DNA from: Capronia americana
Taxonomy: Eukaryota > Ascomycota > Eurotiomycetes > Chaetothyriales > Herpotrichiellaceae
NCBI GenBank assembly: GCA_016110215.1
Contig: JADWQD010000009.1
Coordinates: forward strand, 250,093-314,092
Length of the DNA: 64,000 bases
Direction of reading: 5' to 3'
Positions 53,755 to 64,000 of this stretch are shown here, piece after piece. Below the pieces are notes generated by a model that saw only the letters and a program-made list of their open reading frames with translations, was not told where the DNA came from and did not search any database. The first letter of the stretch is position 1. Each line of letters starts with the position of its first letter. The position numbers and the translations under genes are program-made.

Positions 53755-56025
53755 ATGGGTGACACAACACAAGAACCGGCAAGTTTAAAGCACGAGAGCT
53801 CAGAGGCTCCTGAGGTGAGCGTCGATGGCGCCGACGCACCTGTTGCCGATGCATCGGAATCACAGCCAACTCAAGGTACGCGTGTCGCGATCGCATCCCA
53901 ATGTCGCGCCGATCATATTGCGCAGTTGATCTAATGAGTCCTGCAGACGCAAAACCCCCAGCCGAGCCAAACGGAAGTGTGTCGGCCAACCCATTAGATG
54001 CGCCCAAGTCCCCGCCCGCTCAGGATGATCCAGAAGGCGAACAGGAGGATGCAGACATGGGCGGAGTTGAAGACGATGCCAAAGTCGAAGATGTGGATGC
54101 TGAAAAAGATGGAGCCGAAGATCCGCAACAAACACCAGCTCCAACCCAGACGGATGCCGAAGCAGAAAAGACGAAAGCTGCTCTCGAAGAGGCGGCCAAT
54201 TCCCATCTTGCCTCCCAAACACACCAGATCATCCTCCCCAGTTACAGCACATGGTTCGACATGCATATAATACATCCCCTCGAGAAAAAATCGCTACCGG
54301 AGTTCTTCAACAGCCGCAACCGGAGCAAAACACCAGCAGTCTACAAAGATTACCGGGATTTCATGATCAACAGCTACCGCCTGAACCCCATCGAATATCT
54401 CACAGTGACTGCTTGTCGAAGGAATTTGGCGGGTGATGTCTGCGCAATCATGAGAGTCCATGCGTTTCTTGAACAATGGGGTTTGATCAATTACCAGGTA
54501 AAGCTTGGTGTGATTCTTCGTTTGCCGGTGATGAAACTAATAGCAACAGGTCGACCCACAGACACGCCCTGCAAATATTGGACCGCCTTTTACAGGTCAC
54601 TTCAGAGTCATAGCCGACACTCCTCGGGGGCTGCAACCTTTCCAGCCTGCTCGAGACACCGTCACGACCCCAGGGAAACCGCATCCCTCGACCGACCGCG
54701 CCACCTCTGCGACTCCGGCTGCAAAAGCAGACCTTAACCTTGAGCTTAGACGGAACGTATATGATGACAAAGGAAAAGAGATCAAAACGAGCGAAGAGCC
54801 TGAGAAGCGGACAAATGGCGAAGGCGCTACCGCGAATGGTACGAGCTCTGCCACAAAGGCTATGCAAGCCGTCGCCCGAGAACCCAACAAGAGCTTCAAC
54901 TGCTTTGCATGCGGCGTTGATTGCACACGATGCCGTTTCCACTACGCCAAATCAGAACCGGTCTCCGGCACTCCCAATCCCAGCGAGCAGAAGTACGACC
55001 TGTGTCCAAACTGCTACTTTCAGTCCCGAATGCCCTCCAACCACCGATCGTCGGATTTTGTCAAAATGGAGGAGCCAGCTTACTCTCACATTCCTGACAA
55101 AGATGCTCCGTGGACTGACTCGGAAACTCTGCTTCTGCTTGAAGGATTGGAGACCTTTGATAATGACTGGAGTGAGATCGCCAAGCACGTTGGCACTAGA
55201 ACGAGAGAAGAATGCGTGCTCAAGTTCCTACAGCTTGACATTCAGGACCAGTATCTCGAGGATGGTGCTCTGAACGGTTCTGCCACCATGAGAGCACTGA
55301 CAGGCCGGAGTCCAGTTAGTCAATTGGATAACCCAGTCATGTCAGTGGTCAGTTTCCTTGCTCAAATGGCAGACCCAGAAGTCGTTGCCGCTGCATCAAA
55401 CCGTTCCATCGCAGTCATGCAGAAGCAACTACGGGCGCAGCTCGCGAAAGGAATGGGCGGAGCCGAGCCTGAATCCACCGAAGAAGCAGAGAAAGGAAAA
55501 GAAGAAGTGAAAACAGAGGATCGGATGGAAGTTGATGAGGCCGCTCCCTCGGTGGAGAAAGCCACAACCGAAGCCAATGGGTCGTCAAATGTCATCAACG
55601 ACATTGCAAGTACTGCCCTAGCCACAACCGCCGCTCGAGCTAGCGGTCTTGCGTCTCACGAGGAAAGAGAAATCACGCGGATCGTCTCCGCCGCCGTGAA
55701 CCTGACCCTCCAGAAATTCGAACTGAAGATGGCACAGTTTGCCGAGATGGAAGAAATCGTCCAAGCGGAGCGAAGAGACTTGGAGAAAGGCCGACAACAG
55801 TTATTCCTCGACAGACTGTCTTTCAAGAAGCGAATGAAAGACATGGAAGACACTTTCCGAAAAGCCAGTCTGAAAGAACCGCAGGAGGGGATGCGCATGA
55901 TGCAGGAGGCTGTGAGCGCCAACTCCGGTCAGAAGTTCGGCTTCCAGTCCGAAGCTGAGAGTAAAGGAACGGGGATTACGGTCACTCCGGATATTAGTGG
56001 CGAGAAGACTCTGGAGCTTTCGTAG
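53755..56025 (+). CDS. RSC8: Chromatin-remodelling complex subunit, SWI3/RSC8 type
   Basis: Exons 53755-53875, 53947-54497 and 54550-56025 (introns 71 and 52 nt), 715 residues. After a very acidic N-terminus, the SWIRM domain (about 133-224) reads IILPSYSTWFDMHIIHPLEK, LPEFFNSRNRSKTPAVYKDY and TACRRNLAGDVCAIMRVHAF. A Cys-rich ZZ-like finger (FNCFACGVDCTRCRF, CPNCYF) sits at about 340-380. The SANT domain (about 410-455) reads WTDSETLLLLEGLETFDNDW then KHVGTRTREECVLKFLQL. A C-terminal coiled coil lies at about 600-670. This order is that of Rsc8/Swi3, a dimeric core subunit shared by fungal SWI/SNF and RSC remodellers. In filamentous fungi usually one gene serves both complexes. Confidence 0.94.
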
Positions 56026-56691
56026 GCACCTCGTTGGAATGGGCTATGCCTTTCAAGATAACTACGCGGCGTTTTTACGATCTTAAGATCGTGGCTGGCA
56101 AAGGACGCACGGGACAGTTCGGCAGAGGAGAAAATTTGGGAGGCTTTGGTGTCGTCGCTGGCTTGTTATCGTATTGTGGTACTACTACGCACTCGGGCTT
56201 TCCCAAGGCTGGGGGAGACTGCGGTGCTGGATCTTGGACAGAGTCCTGGCATGTAGTAACAGCACCGTGCATTGAGCTGCGCCTCGCAAACCGGTCCATT
56301 GGACAACAAACATGAGAGCCAGATCGCGGCTGGCCGTGCTCCCTACGTCTGTCGGCAATGTAAGCGGTTTCGGCGCAAGGCTGAGATAAAGCCTCGTGGC
56401 CGGCAAACTCAGGCCGAGGATAGTCCGCACCCGAGGCAAGGCTGAGCGGAGCGTCGCCGATAACCGGATGGCGCATGGATCATCGCCCCCTGACGCAAGT
56501 GTGACAGTCTAGCTCGTACAATCTTTGAATCTGAATCTCAATCTGACCTTCTAGCTACTCTCCAAGTGTGCAATATTGGGCGTTCTTGATTTTATTCATA
56601 GACTGTTGGTGGTGCCTGTGGCGTTCGTTCTACTACCACGCGAGTCACTCCTTTATATCAATCAATAAGAGTAAGAGACGGTCAGGTCAAC
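56026..56691. other. Intergenic upstream of the citrate carrier gene
   Basis: 666 bp: RSC8 3' flank and citrate-carrier promoter. No supported frame. Confidence 0.5.
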
Positions 56692-57833
56692 ATGGTTGCC
56701 GACGACGTAGGACTCTCTGTCCCTTAGCCCGGCTTCTCGCTCGGCGATTCAACCTATTGATCTTTGTTTGAAGGATCTCGGGAACGGTTCGCTGATGTTT
56801 GAACTGGCGTAGGGGTCAAATAAGTCGCCGCTCGTTTCCTTGATCGCGGGTGGTGCGGCGGGAGGTGTGGAAGCGACCATCACCTATCGTAAGTCCAAGC
56901 AGATCCGTGTCATGCCCTCCTTTCTTTCCCGAACGAAATGAACACAAGTCAACGACGAAGAGGGGCTCGCAAGCAGAGAATTCCAGACATTGATTGACCA
57001 GCTCTTGACCATTCACAGCGTTTGAATTTGCCAAAACCCGAGTCCAGCTCCACGACAATTCCCCGACACGCAACCCCTTCGCGGTGATCAAATCCGTGAT
57101 CGAAAAGGAAGGCCCCGGCTCTCTATACAAAGGCTGCTCTACGCTCGTGGCGGGCACCATTCTGAAGGACGGCATCCGGTTCATTTCCTTCGACACGATC
57201 AAAGCCCAGTTCAAAGACCCCGAGACGGGGACGTTGAGTCCGTTGCGCAATCTCCTCGCCGGGATCAGCGCGGGCATCGTGGCCAGCACCTTTGCAGTGA
57301 CGCCGACGGAACGCATCAAGACGGCCCTGATCGACGACGCGCGCAGCGAGAGGAAGTTCAAGGGACCCGTGCACGCGACGGCGACGCTGATCAAGGAGCA
57401 TGGACTCGTGCGCGCGCTGTATCGCGGGTACGTGACCACGACGCTGAAGCAGGCGTCCACCACGGCCGTGCGGCTGGGCACGTACAACATCCTGAAGGAC
57501 TTCGAACGCCTGCGCAACATCCCGCAGACGACAGCGATGAATTTCGCAAACGGCGCCGTCGCGGGCACGGTCGTCGTGTTCGCGACCCAGCCTTTCGACA
57601 CGCTGAAGACGAGAGCCCAGAGCGTGAGGGGCCAAGGCGTCGTTGAGGCCTGGACCAGCGTCATCCAGGATTATGGCGTCAAGGGCCTGTGGAGGGGGAG
57701 TACCATGCGGCTCGGACGGACCGTGCTCGCGGGCGGCATTCTGTTCACCACGTACGAGTGGATTGCCGCTTTGATCCAGCCGGTGCTTGAGAAGGCGAGG
57801 GTCGTGCCCGCTGCTGCTACGACGCAAGATTGA
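56692..57833 (+). CDS. CTP1: Mitochondrial tricarboxylate (citrate) carrier
   Basis: Exons 56692-56706 (15 nt), 56813-56888 and 57019-57833 (introns 106 and 130 nt), 301 residues, the usual carrier length. The first exon encodes only MVADD. Splicing restores GSNKSPLVSLIAGGAAGGVE. The three repeat signatures Px(D/E)xx(K/R) are visible: YPFEFAKTRVQ (completed across intron 2), TPTERIKTALID and QPFDTLKTRAQ. The flanking blocks (GSLYKGCSTLVAGTILKDGI, GIRFISFDTIKAQF, LYRGYVTTTLKQASTTAVRL) match fungal citrate carriers, which exchange citrate for malate across the inner mitochondrial membrane and feed cytosolic acetyl-CoA synthesis. The five-codon exon was chosen for phase and fit, with no better alternative seen. 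Confidence 0.92.
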
Positions 57834-58850
57834 TCGAAGCTGGAGGTGCGCGTCGTGCCTCTCTTTGGCTTGGCTTGGCTGGTTCGGCCGCCTCGGACTG
57901 GCTATCCGTGCACTACGTATTTTGTCCCCAGCACGCCGGATCCCGCAACCTAAAGGGCACACACACACACACTTTCTTGACTCATGCGATTCCGCACGAC
58001 CGACCGACAGACCGACCACCTTCCGCAATATCCCCGACTCAACACCACGGAAGACGAGTACCCAGGAAGGACGACGCCCTCGAACAAACCAGTATTTAAT
58101 CATCATCATCTTCTTCTTCTTCTTCTTGAATCATGCCTACGGTTCTTGACGAGCCCCTTTTCTCGACCTCAGTCCATTACACTCGGTATCGGTACATTGT
58201 ATCTCAGGCCCTGCCTTCTGCCTCCGCCCTAACCCTCGGGACTGGGACCCAGACACGATGCATATCCGCATGCGACTCGCTCGCCATTCGCCAGGTACGT
58301 GGGAATGACACGGTAAGCCTCTGGTTAATCCAGCAGGGGGCGCGGACGAGAGTCGGGGCAGCCATGGATCGACGAGGACGAAACGCCATCGGCATTGGGA
58401 TCGGCATCGGCATGGCTGGAAACGTCCCACACAGAACGGAAGAAAGAGAAGAATGATGGGCATGGCTGGAAACGTCCCGCACAAAAAGAAGAGAAGAAGG
58501 ATCTGCATGGCTGAAAACCTCCCGCACAGAAGGAAAGAGAAGAAGAATGGGGTCAAACGAGCTATTAAGCAAGTCTGGAAAGTTGGTCTGGTAGTATCCA
58601 TCCATCGAGACCATGACGGACGGTCGGGTCTATGCGCCAAGTCTGGTGATGGCCCATTGGCAACCGGATTGGAAAGGGGATGCTTAACTACGTACATATC
58701 CGGCGTGTCGAACGATGGACGGGAGACGAAGAACGAGTACAATATACAGTAACGTTGCATACACAACCAGCCAGTAGCACCACTACTGTTGTAATGTGCA
58801 ATGTGTGCAACACCTAGGGTTTTGGAGAATGGCTTTAAACATCTTGATTT
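57834..58850. other. Convergent intergenic region with repeats
   Basis: 1 kb between the ends of the citrate carrier gene and the unknown minus gene. Contains an AC run (57958-57974), a CTT/CAT run (about 58100-58127), GGCATC hexamers (58388-58412) and the 45-50-bp repeat at 58410. No gene called. Confidence 0.5.
58410..58555. repeat. Tandem repeat of 45-50 bp, 3 copies
   Basis: CATGGCTGGAAACGTCCC recurs at 58411, 58461 and (with two changes) 58506, each followed by GCACAGAA and a purine-rich GAAGAGAAGAAG stretch. Spacings are 50 and 45 bp. Short open frames cross it, but no gene is supported. Confidence 0.82.
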
Positions 58851-59705
58851 CTATGCGACCTCCAGGATTTCCAGAATGCCATCCACATGCTCTTGAATGC
58901 CATCCTTCAACTCAAAGGCGAGGTCCATCACCTCATCGCCCATGCATTTCATGACGTCCCTCCTACAAGCCGGCGATCGATAACCCTGGGCGTCTTTCAT
59001 CGTCATCCGCTCGTACTGCTCAGTCACTTTCCGAACCCATCCGTTGAGAACGCGCTGTAACCAGCGATACTCACTGGGGAGCCCGTCGTCAAAAGACATC
59101 ACCTCTAGCGCCTGGAGTCCTTGGACGAGTCGGCCTATCCGCCTCACCAGCTTGCTGTATTGGCACAACTGGGTCCGTTGGATCCAGTTGAAGTGGCGGA
59201 ACACCTCGACTTCATAACCCGTCTTCAGGCCCTCCAGCTGCTCGATCCACATGCTGAGAGAGCGGATGAACTCGGCGCCCTCGTAGCCCCGATACACCGG
59301 GTAAAGAGCGCTCTCGTGGACGGTTGCGTACAACGCAGCAGTCCGCTCGGCGGCCTCCCTCTCCGCCTGTTCCACCTTGCAGATATACGGCGAAGGTGGA
59401 CGCGACGGCCCCCAGGGACGATTAGGGAGCTGTTCGCGGTTTTCGAGGCAGAGGACTTCTTGGAGTCCTAGAGGACCTTGGAAACACGAAACAACATGGT
59501 GAACGGCCAGAGCGATGGCCTCGTTGTACTCGGCGTTGAAATCCTCGGTGAACTTCGCGCCTAACGAATTCAAGGGGAAGTTGGACAGGGTATCCTGTGT
59601 CCGTCGGTTGGTGGGGATGGTCAGGCGTGCGCGTTTGGTCGATGGGGAGCGCCAGATGCTAGGGATGGAAGTGAGTTGGGCATGAGAAGAGGAAGAGGAA
59701 GACAT
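58851..59705 (-). CDS. Uncharacterised helical protein
   Basis: Intronless, 284 residues from the ATG at 59705 (MSSSSSSHAQLTSIPSIWRS); the frame stays open 131 codons further upstream, but that part looks non-coding. After a Ser/Arg-rich start, the protein appears mostly helical: EDFNAEYNEAIALAVHHVVS, WIEQLEGLKTGYEVEVFRHF, LVRRIGRLVQGLQALEVM, VLNGWVRKVTEQYERMTMKD and the C-terminal VMDLAFELKDGIQEHVDGIL. No known family recognised. It faces a second unknown gene across a divergent 540-bp promoter, which may indicate joint regulation. Real because of its codon-like composition and length, but function unknown. Confidence 0.6.
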   Translation of the reverse strand: MSSSSSSHAQLTSIPSIWRSPSTKRARLTIPTNRRTQDTLSNFPLNSLGAKFTEDFNAEYNEAIALAVHHVVSCFQGPLGLQEVLCLENREQLPNRPWGPSRPPSPYICKVEQAEREAAERTAALYATVHESALYPVYRGYEGAEFIRSLSMWIEQLEGLKTGYEVEVFRHFNWIQRTQLCQYSKLVRRIGRLVQGLQALEVMSFDDGLPSEYRWLQRVLNGWVRKVTEQYERMTMKDAQGYRSPACRRDVMKCMGDEVMDLAFELKDGIQEHVDGILEILEVA

Positions 59706-60245
59706 GGTCGCTGTTGTAGGGGTGGGTTCCGATAGGATCGTGGCGGATGCCGATTGCTGTTGCTTACGGGAGCTCGTCTTGTGATAGCGACGGGAGGAGC
59801 GTTGGGCACGGCATCTTCTAGAGTCAGTGTCGTAACATGGGGACAATGGGAAACACTGCGACGACAGAGCACGGCGTCGGTATATAGGAAACGGAGGTTC
59901 TCGACGAGGACCTTCTGCGCGCCATTCTGTGGTTCGTCTTGCGCGTCTGCTGAGAGCAGAGCTTGGTTCGGAGCAGTAAAAGCCGGACATGTGCCTGATC
60001 CAGGGGAAAGTAAACATGATAAGTTGGGTTGACCAGTGAGAGCAGTTCGAATGTGGCTCAGTTGCTGGTAGGAGGGAAAACAGTTGGTTCGAAGGCAAAC
60101 TTTACAGGTCCTCAAGTCGATTCTGCAAAGGATATAACTATCGCGCGCAGCCCTGGCAAGAACGATTTGCAGTACTTGCCATCACTCTGTTCTTGCCAGT
60201 GTGTGATAGAACCTGCCTCGCCCCTTTGCACACGAGCACCAAAAA
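59706..60245. other. Divergent promoter region between two unknown genes
   Basis: 540 bp. Both strands have open frames continuing from the adjoining genes, so either gene could start earlier than annotated. Confidence 0.45.
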
Positions 60246-60980
60246 ATGAATCAAGTCAAACAAAAGCTCATCAGACATACTTGCCTTCTCGACACGACCA
60301 TGAACGAAGTACATATTCAATGGCTGCAGGGCTGCTTCGGTACACCCAGGGAAGAAGCATCGGCTTCATTCCAAATCCGCATCAAGCTTACCCCCAAAGA
60401 GGCTGAGCGTCGATTGACGAAGATCCGCGAACGGTTTCTGGTGCTGAAGAATGTGATCACCCAGAGGTGCCGTATGATCGAACAGGATCGTGGACTGGAG
60501 AAGGCCTTGTTGGAGGCAGACGACGAGTTGTGGTACTCGGTGGTGGCATTGCGCTCTTATAGAGTCGGAGAGCAGCATTTCATCGGCGACGCCGTGCTCT
60601 GCATCGAAGAGCTGATGGATGAAGCGGTAGATTTACTCGTGAAAGCACGTCCACACGAGCGCAAATACCAGGACACTTGGAGCTTGCTTAACACTGAGGC
60701 GAAGAGTCTCGCCGAGCGCATCAACGACTGGGGTTTCAGCGTCCTGAGCGATATGCGAGAGCTGCTGTACGAGAAAGCGTACTCGAGCGATCCGCCGGAG
60801 ACGACGAGGTCAACCTGGAGAGCCTGGCTTGGAAGCTGGGTTTGCGGGTCGGGCCAACGGAGGAAGACTGCCGGCGGTGGCAATAACAAGGCGAAGGCGG
60901 AGGAGCATCGTGAGAGAGAACACCTGTTCACGCCCAACAGACAGCCAGGGCAGGACTGCGGATGTTTCAACTATCGCTGA
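60246..60980 (+). CDS. Uncharacterised charged helical protein
   Basis: Intronless, 244 residues (or 226 from the second ATG at 60300, MNEVHIQWLQGCFG). Strongly helical and charged: LTPKEAERRLTKIRERFLVL, NVITQRCRMIEQDRGLEKAL, ELWYSVVALRSYRVGEQHFI, CIEELMDEAVDLLVKARPHE and INDWGFSVLSDMRELLYEKA. The C-terminal 50 residues are basic and polar, ending CGCFNYR. It ends with Cys residues but without a CaaX box. No family recognised. Divergent neighbour of the other unknown helical protein; the two show no sequence match that I can see. Confidence 0.6.
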   Translation: MNQVKQKLIRHTCLLDTTMNEVHIQWLQGCFGTPREEASASFQIRIKLTPKEAERRLTKIRERFLVLKNVITQRCRMIEQDRGLEKALLEADDELWYSVVALRSYRVGEQHFIGDAVLCIEELMDEAVDLLVKARPHERKYQDTWSLLNTEAKSLAERINDWGFSVLSDMRELLYEKAYSSDPPETTRSTWRAWLGSWVCGSGQRRKTAGGGNNKAKAEEHREREHLFTPNRQPGQDCGCFNYR

Positions 60981-62078
60981 ATTGTTGGGGTGAAAGTCGA
61001 GGCGAGTGTCAATTCAAGCTTTGGGGAGCCGGCAAAGCGATCCTGCGCCCAGCAAAACTGCCCAAAGGCTTCGGAAAGCTTACGGGCGGCTCAAGCACTC
61101 CAAGCACCGCCGGCAGGGGCGCGATAGGCTGTTGGGGCCGCCCCAAGAGCCTTGGCCAGCATTGCAGCCCCGCCGCGTCCGCCACCCACGTACGCCAAGT
61201 GCGGGCGACTGCAGCCTCGATCCTCGCTCCGACAAAACCTCGCGCAGCAGTGTTCAGGGAATTGTACTGCGTCTTCTCTTGATGGGTGGTAACCAAGGTG
61301 CCTCTCAATTTATCAGCAGAATGCGAAAAAGAACAGGCCGTGCAGGCTGTAGATACTGCATCTAGTAACGTTATGGAAGCTCTAGAAAACACCCTCCGAT
61401 CTGTTCCATGTGCTTTCCCGATCAGTGCTTGCTGCAGTGTCATGGTTCTGGTCGCCCACGATGTCCGAGCCATATCATACGACAGTGAGTAACAGTCAAG
61501 GCCGTTCCGCCCCGGTCGAAAGCCGCGCGATGTCACGTTCTGTGGCAAGCATCAGCTGCGTCTGTGGCCGACGGGTGAAAGTGCATCCCCAGCCTCGCCG
61601 TCATTCGTCGTATCCCCGCAACTCCTGCTCCTTCGTCGTCTTCCACAGGTTGGATCGCGCCTCTTCCCCACGAAGGATGCGCTCCTTCGTCCAACCAGGA
61701 GTCACCACACCTGCAGGACGGACCACACCATGACCTCGCCGGTGCTCGGGCTAGTGCCGATCAGTTGCCGTTCTGCAGACATGACTTGCTGGCTGCCGTC
61801 GTGATATCCTTGCTGCTCTCTGCTGCTCTCATGACCCGAAATCTGGAGATAAAAGATTGCGGTGTGCCCGCTGTCAATGGGTCATGCTTCCTCTCTCAAG
61901 CCCCAACTCTCTTCCCTGTCTGGAGGCCGCCTCATTAGGGTTACACAAGCCTGACTCGATCGAGGGCGCAACGTGTCTCGCAATTTTGAAGTCACGACCG
62001 TGACTGATGAGAGCTGCAGTGTTCTTCTGACGTAGTGCTACTGCCGACTACCGAGTTTCTCGCCCGATCGCCTTCACC
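60981..62078. other. 1.1 kb intergenic upstream of the JEN permease gene
   Basis: A long minus frame (61548-61009) covers half of it but has an Ala/Arg-biased composition of a shadow frame, so no gene is called. The right part is the permease promoter. Confidence 0.45.
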
Positions 62079-63754
62079 ATGGCTCACGTCGACGCCCACA
62101 AGGAGAATGTCCCCGTCGGCCGTCCTTACGGCGACGACGAGGTTGAACTCTCCAACCGCCAGATGTCTCCTGCCAAGTATGCCGCCACACGAGTCAGCAC
62201 TCTCAAGCCGCCGATGGCGAAGGCGCCGAATCCGTTCAAGTTGCTTGCCATGCTAAACACCCAACAATGGCTGTTCTTCCTGGTCGCCTTCCTCGCCTGG
62301 TCCTGGGACGCCTTCGACTTCTTCACCGTCTCGCTGACCGTTTCTGACCTTGCCGAGACGTTCAACAAATCGAACACGGACATTACCTGGGGTATTACTC
62401 TGGTGCTCATGTTTCGATCCGTGGGCTCTACCATCTTTGGTATTGCTGCCGATCGATATGGCCGGAAATGGTACAGTCGACGGCGTCCGACCCTGATAGT
62501 ATGTGCTGACCATGCAATGCCAGGCCTTTCGTCATCAACAACGTCCTGTTCATCATCCTCGAACTCGGCACTGGCTTCACCCAAACCTACGGCCAATTCC
62601 TCGCTGTTCGTGCCCTCTTCGGCATCGCCATGGGAGGTCTTTACGGAAACGCCGCCGCCACGGCCCTGGAAGACTGTCCCGAAGCCGCTCGCGGTATCAT
62701 CTCCGGCATGCTGCAACAGGGTTACGCATTCGGGTACTTGCTGGCGACCGCATTCTCACGTGGTCTCGTCAACACGACCAGCCACGGCTGGCGACCTTTG
62801 TTTTGGTTTGGCGCCTGTCCGCCCGTCTTGATTATCATTTTCAGACTCTGCTTGCCTGAGACGCACACCTTCCGCGCGAGACAGGCGCTTCGTGCCCAGC
62901 AGGGAAGCTTGGCGGGCACGTTCCTCTCCGAGGGGCGGGTCGCGTTGAAGAGACACTGGCTCTTGCTGATCTATCTGGTGCTTCTGATGGCAGGCTTCAA
63001 CTTCATGTCGCACGGCTGTACGTTTTCTTCGCACATGTCCCATTCTAGTGTCAGGCACATGCTAACCAGAGAAACAGCTCAGGATCTGTACCCGACCATG
63101 TTGACCAACCAGTTCAAGTTCTCCGCCGATGCCGTCACCGTGACTCAAGTTGTAGCCAACCTGGGCGCCATGACCGGCGGCACCGTGATCGGGTATTGCT
63201 CCCAGATCTTCGGCCGACGATTTAGCATCATCTTCATCAGCATCATCGGCGGCGCCTTGCTCTACCCGTACACCTTCGTCAGCTCGCACGCCATCATCGC
63301 GGCCGCCTTCTTCGAGCAATTCTGCGTCCAAGGCGCGTGGGGCGTCATTCCGATCCATCTGATGGAACTGTCCCCTGGCTCTCTGCGCACCTTCGTGGTC
63401 GGCACATCCTACCAACTCGGCAACTTGGCGTCCTCGGCCTCTTCGACCATCGAGTCGACCATCGGCGAACGATATCCGCTGCAGCCTTTGGTCAACAAGG
63501 AAGGCAAGACGGTCAAGCGGTACAACTACGGCAAGGTGATTTGTATCTTCATGGGCGCCGTGTACGCGTATGTCATTCTGCTCACCTTTGTGGGCCCCGA
63601 GAAGAGGGGCCGGAGCTTGAATGTCGAGCACGACGAGGATATGGCCGAGGTGACGCATCGGGATCTGACGAACCAGGGCGTGATCGGTGGGGATCATGCG
63701 CACGGTGATGGATCGAGCGAGGATGAGAAGGCTGTGGCCAGAGAGAAAGTTTAA
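62079..63754 (+). CDS. JEN-family carboxylate (lactate/pyruvate) permease, MFS
   Basis: Exons 62079-62470, 62524-63017 and 63078-63754 (introns 53 and 60 nt), 520 residues, about 12 membrane helices. The first helices (QQWLFFLVAFLAWSWDAFDF) and the loop GIAADRYGRKWPFVINN, restored over intron 1, are typical of the sialate/carboxylate branch of MFS. The JEN signature N-x-x-S/T-H-x-S/T-Q-D-x-x-x-T is present as NFMSHGSQDLYPT (Asn290 to Thr302) and is split by intron 2 at the G/S position. JEN proteins carry monocarboxylates, and in some fungi dicarboxylates, with protons across the plasma membrane when glucose is scarce. The acidic C-terminal tail (HDEDMAEVTHRDL) lies in the cytosol. Substrate class is inferred. 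Confidence 0.9.
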
Positions 63755-64000
63755 AATCCGAAGGCTTGAAATCCTCAGGCGCTGAATCAACGGTACGTTC
63801 AGTGCTGGGGCGAAGTGCCTGCCCGAGCCGGCACGGAGAGATTGCCTATACAGGACCATGAAGTCTTGGGATTACTTTGCTGCAGTTTTGATCGGGACGA
63901 GCCTCACTAAAATGGGACGATACTCAAATGAATGATGCGACGCGTGAAATGGATCTTTGAACAGACTGAACTCATGAAGAACCATGAAATCAGGATATAG
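63755..64000. other. 3' flank of the JEN permease gene
   Basis: 246 bp to the window end with no gene. One ACGCGT lies near 63937-63942, with no known gene attached. Confidence 0.5.

Noticed and set aside
61009..61548. 179-codon minus frame upstream of the JEN gene
   Set aside because: Biased composition, no splice signals or domain.
63062..63859. 265-codon minus frame at the right end
   Set aside because: Antisense to the JEN permease; Arg/Asp/Gly-biased and without domain.
63937..63942. Isolated ACGCGT sites (also near 27802 and 33236)
   Set aside because: Single palindromic hexamers are expected about 16 times in 64 kb, and these are not in promoters of cell-cycle genes.

Overview
The window is a gene-dense stretch of nuclear DNA from a filamentous ascomycete (Pezizomycotina). 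The evidence is short introns (mostly 47-135 nt, GT..AG, often with a CTAAC/CTGAC-like branch site) and a gene set that includes a complex I assembly factor (CIA30 family), an APSES-ankyrin MBF transcription factor, a LaeA-like methyltransferase, a CmcJ/NvfI-family oxidoreductase, a JEN-type carboxylate permease and the SWIRM-SANT remodeller subunit Rsc8/Swi3. A more precise placement (for example Eurotiomycetes) cannot be proven by eye. No virus, plasmid, CRISPR array, rRNA or convincing tRNA was seen.

Layout. 1-5.4 kb: N-terminus of an i-AAA protease (Yme1 type, cut by the left edge), a receptor-like single-pass membrane protein, and a DUF1223 protein. 6.4-13.7 kb: Erg27-type 3-ketosteroid reductase, glycerol kinase, a DUF3429/TMEM69-like inner-membrane protein, and cytochrome c oxidase subunit VIa. 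13.9-18.6 kb: APC5 and SAICAR synthetase (ADE1) sharing a 224-bp promoter, then CIA30. 20.1-26 kb: a three-RRM protein, two different tandem arrays (about 60 bp and exactly 82 bp), and the MBF DNA-binding subunit (Mbp1/Res type). 26.5-35.2 kb: CmcJ-like oxidoreductase, MDR quinone reductase, GNAT acetyltransferase with a duplicated fragment behind it, a 3-kb gene-poor stretch, and an HSL-type hydrolase. 36-42 kb: two small proteins with a 2EXR/F-box-like leader motif and a methyltransferase. 44.6-51.7 kb: peroxisomal ABCD half-transporter, CTF18 and a BTB protein. 52.4-64 kb: a small membrane protein, RSC8/SWI3, the mitochondrial citrate carrier, two unknown divergent genes and a JEN-family permease.

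How the genes fit together. Two functional themes recur. One is mitochondrial and carbon metabolism: i-AAA protease, DUF3429, COX6a, CIA30, citrate carrier, glycerol kinase, JEN permease and the peroxisomal fatty-acyl transporter. The other is cell cycle and chromatin: MBF subunit, CTF18, APC5, RSC8. ACGCG (MCB-type) motifs, the known MBF target, lie upstream of the MBF gene, between CTF18 and the BTB gene, and between APC5 and ADE1. They also recur in several units of the 82-bp array just behind the MBF gene. That last combination is the least ordinary thing in the window.

Exon boundaries were deduced by eye from splice signals, reading-frame continuity and family resemblance. In every multi-exon model given, the exons sum to a whole number of codons, except in the model truncated by the left edge.
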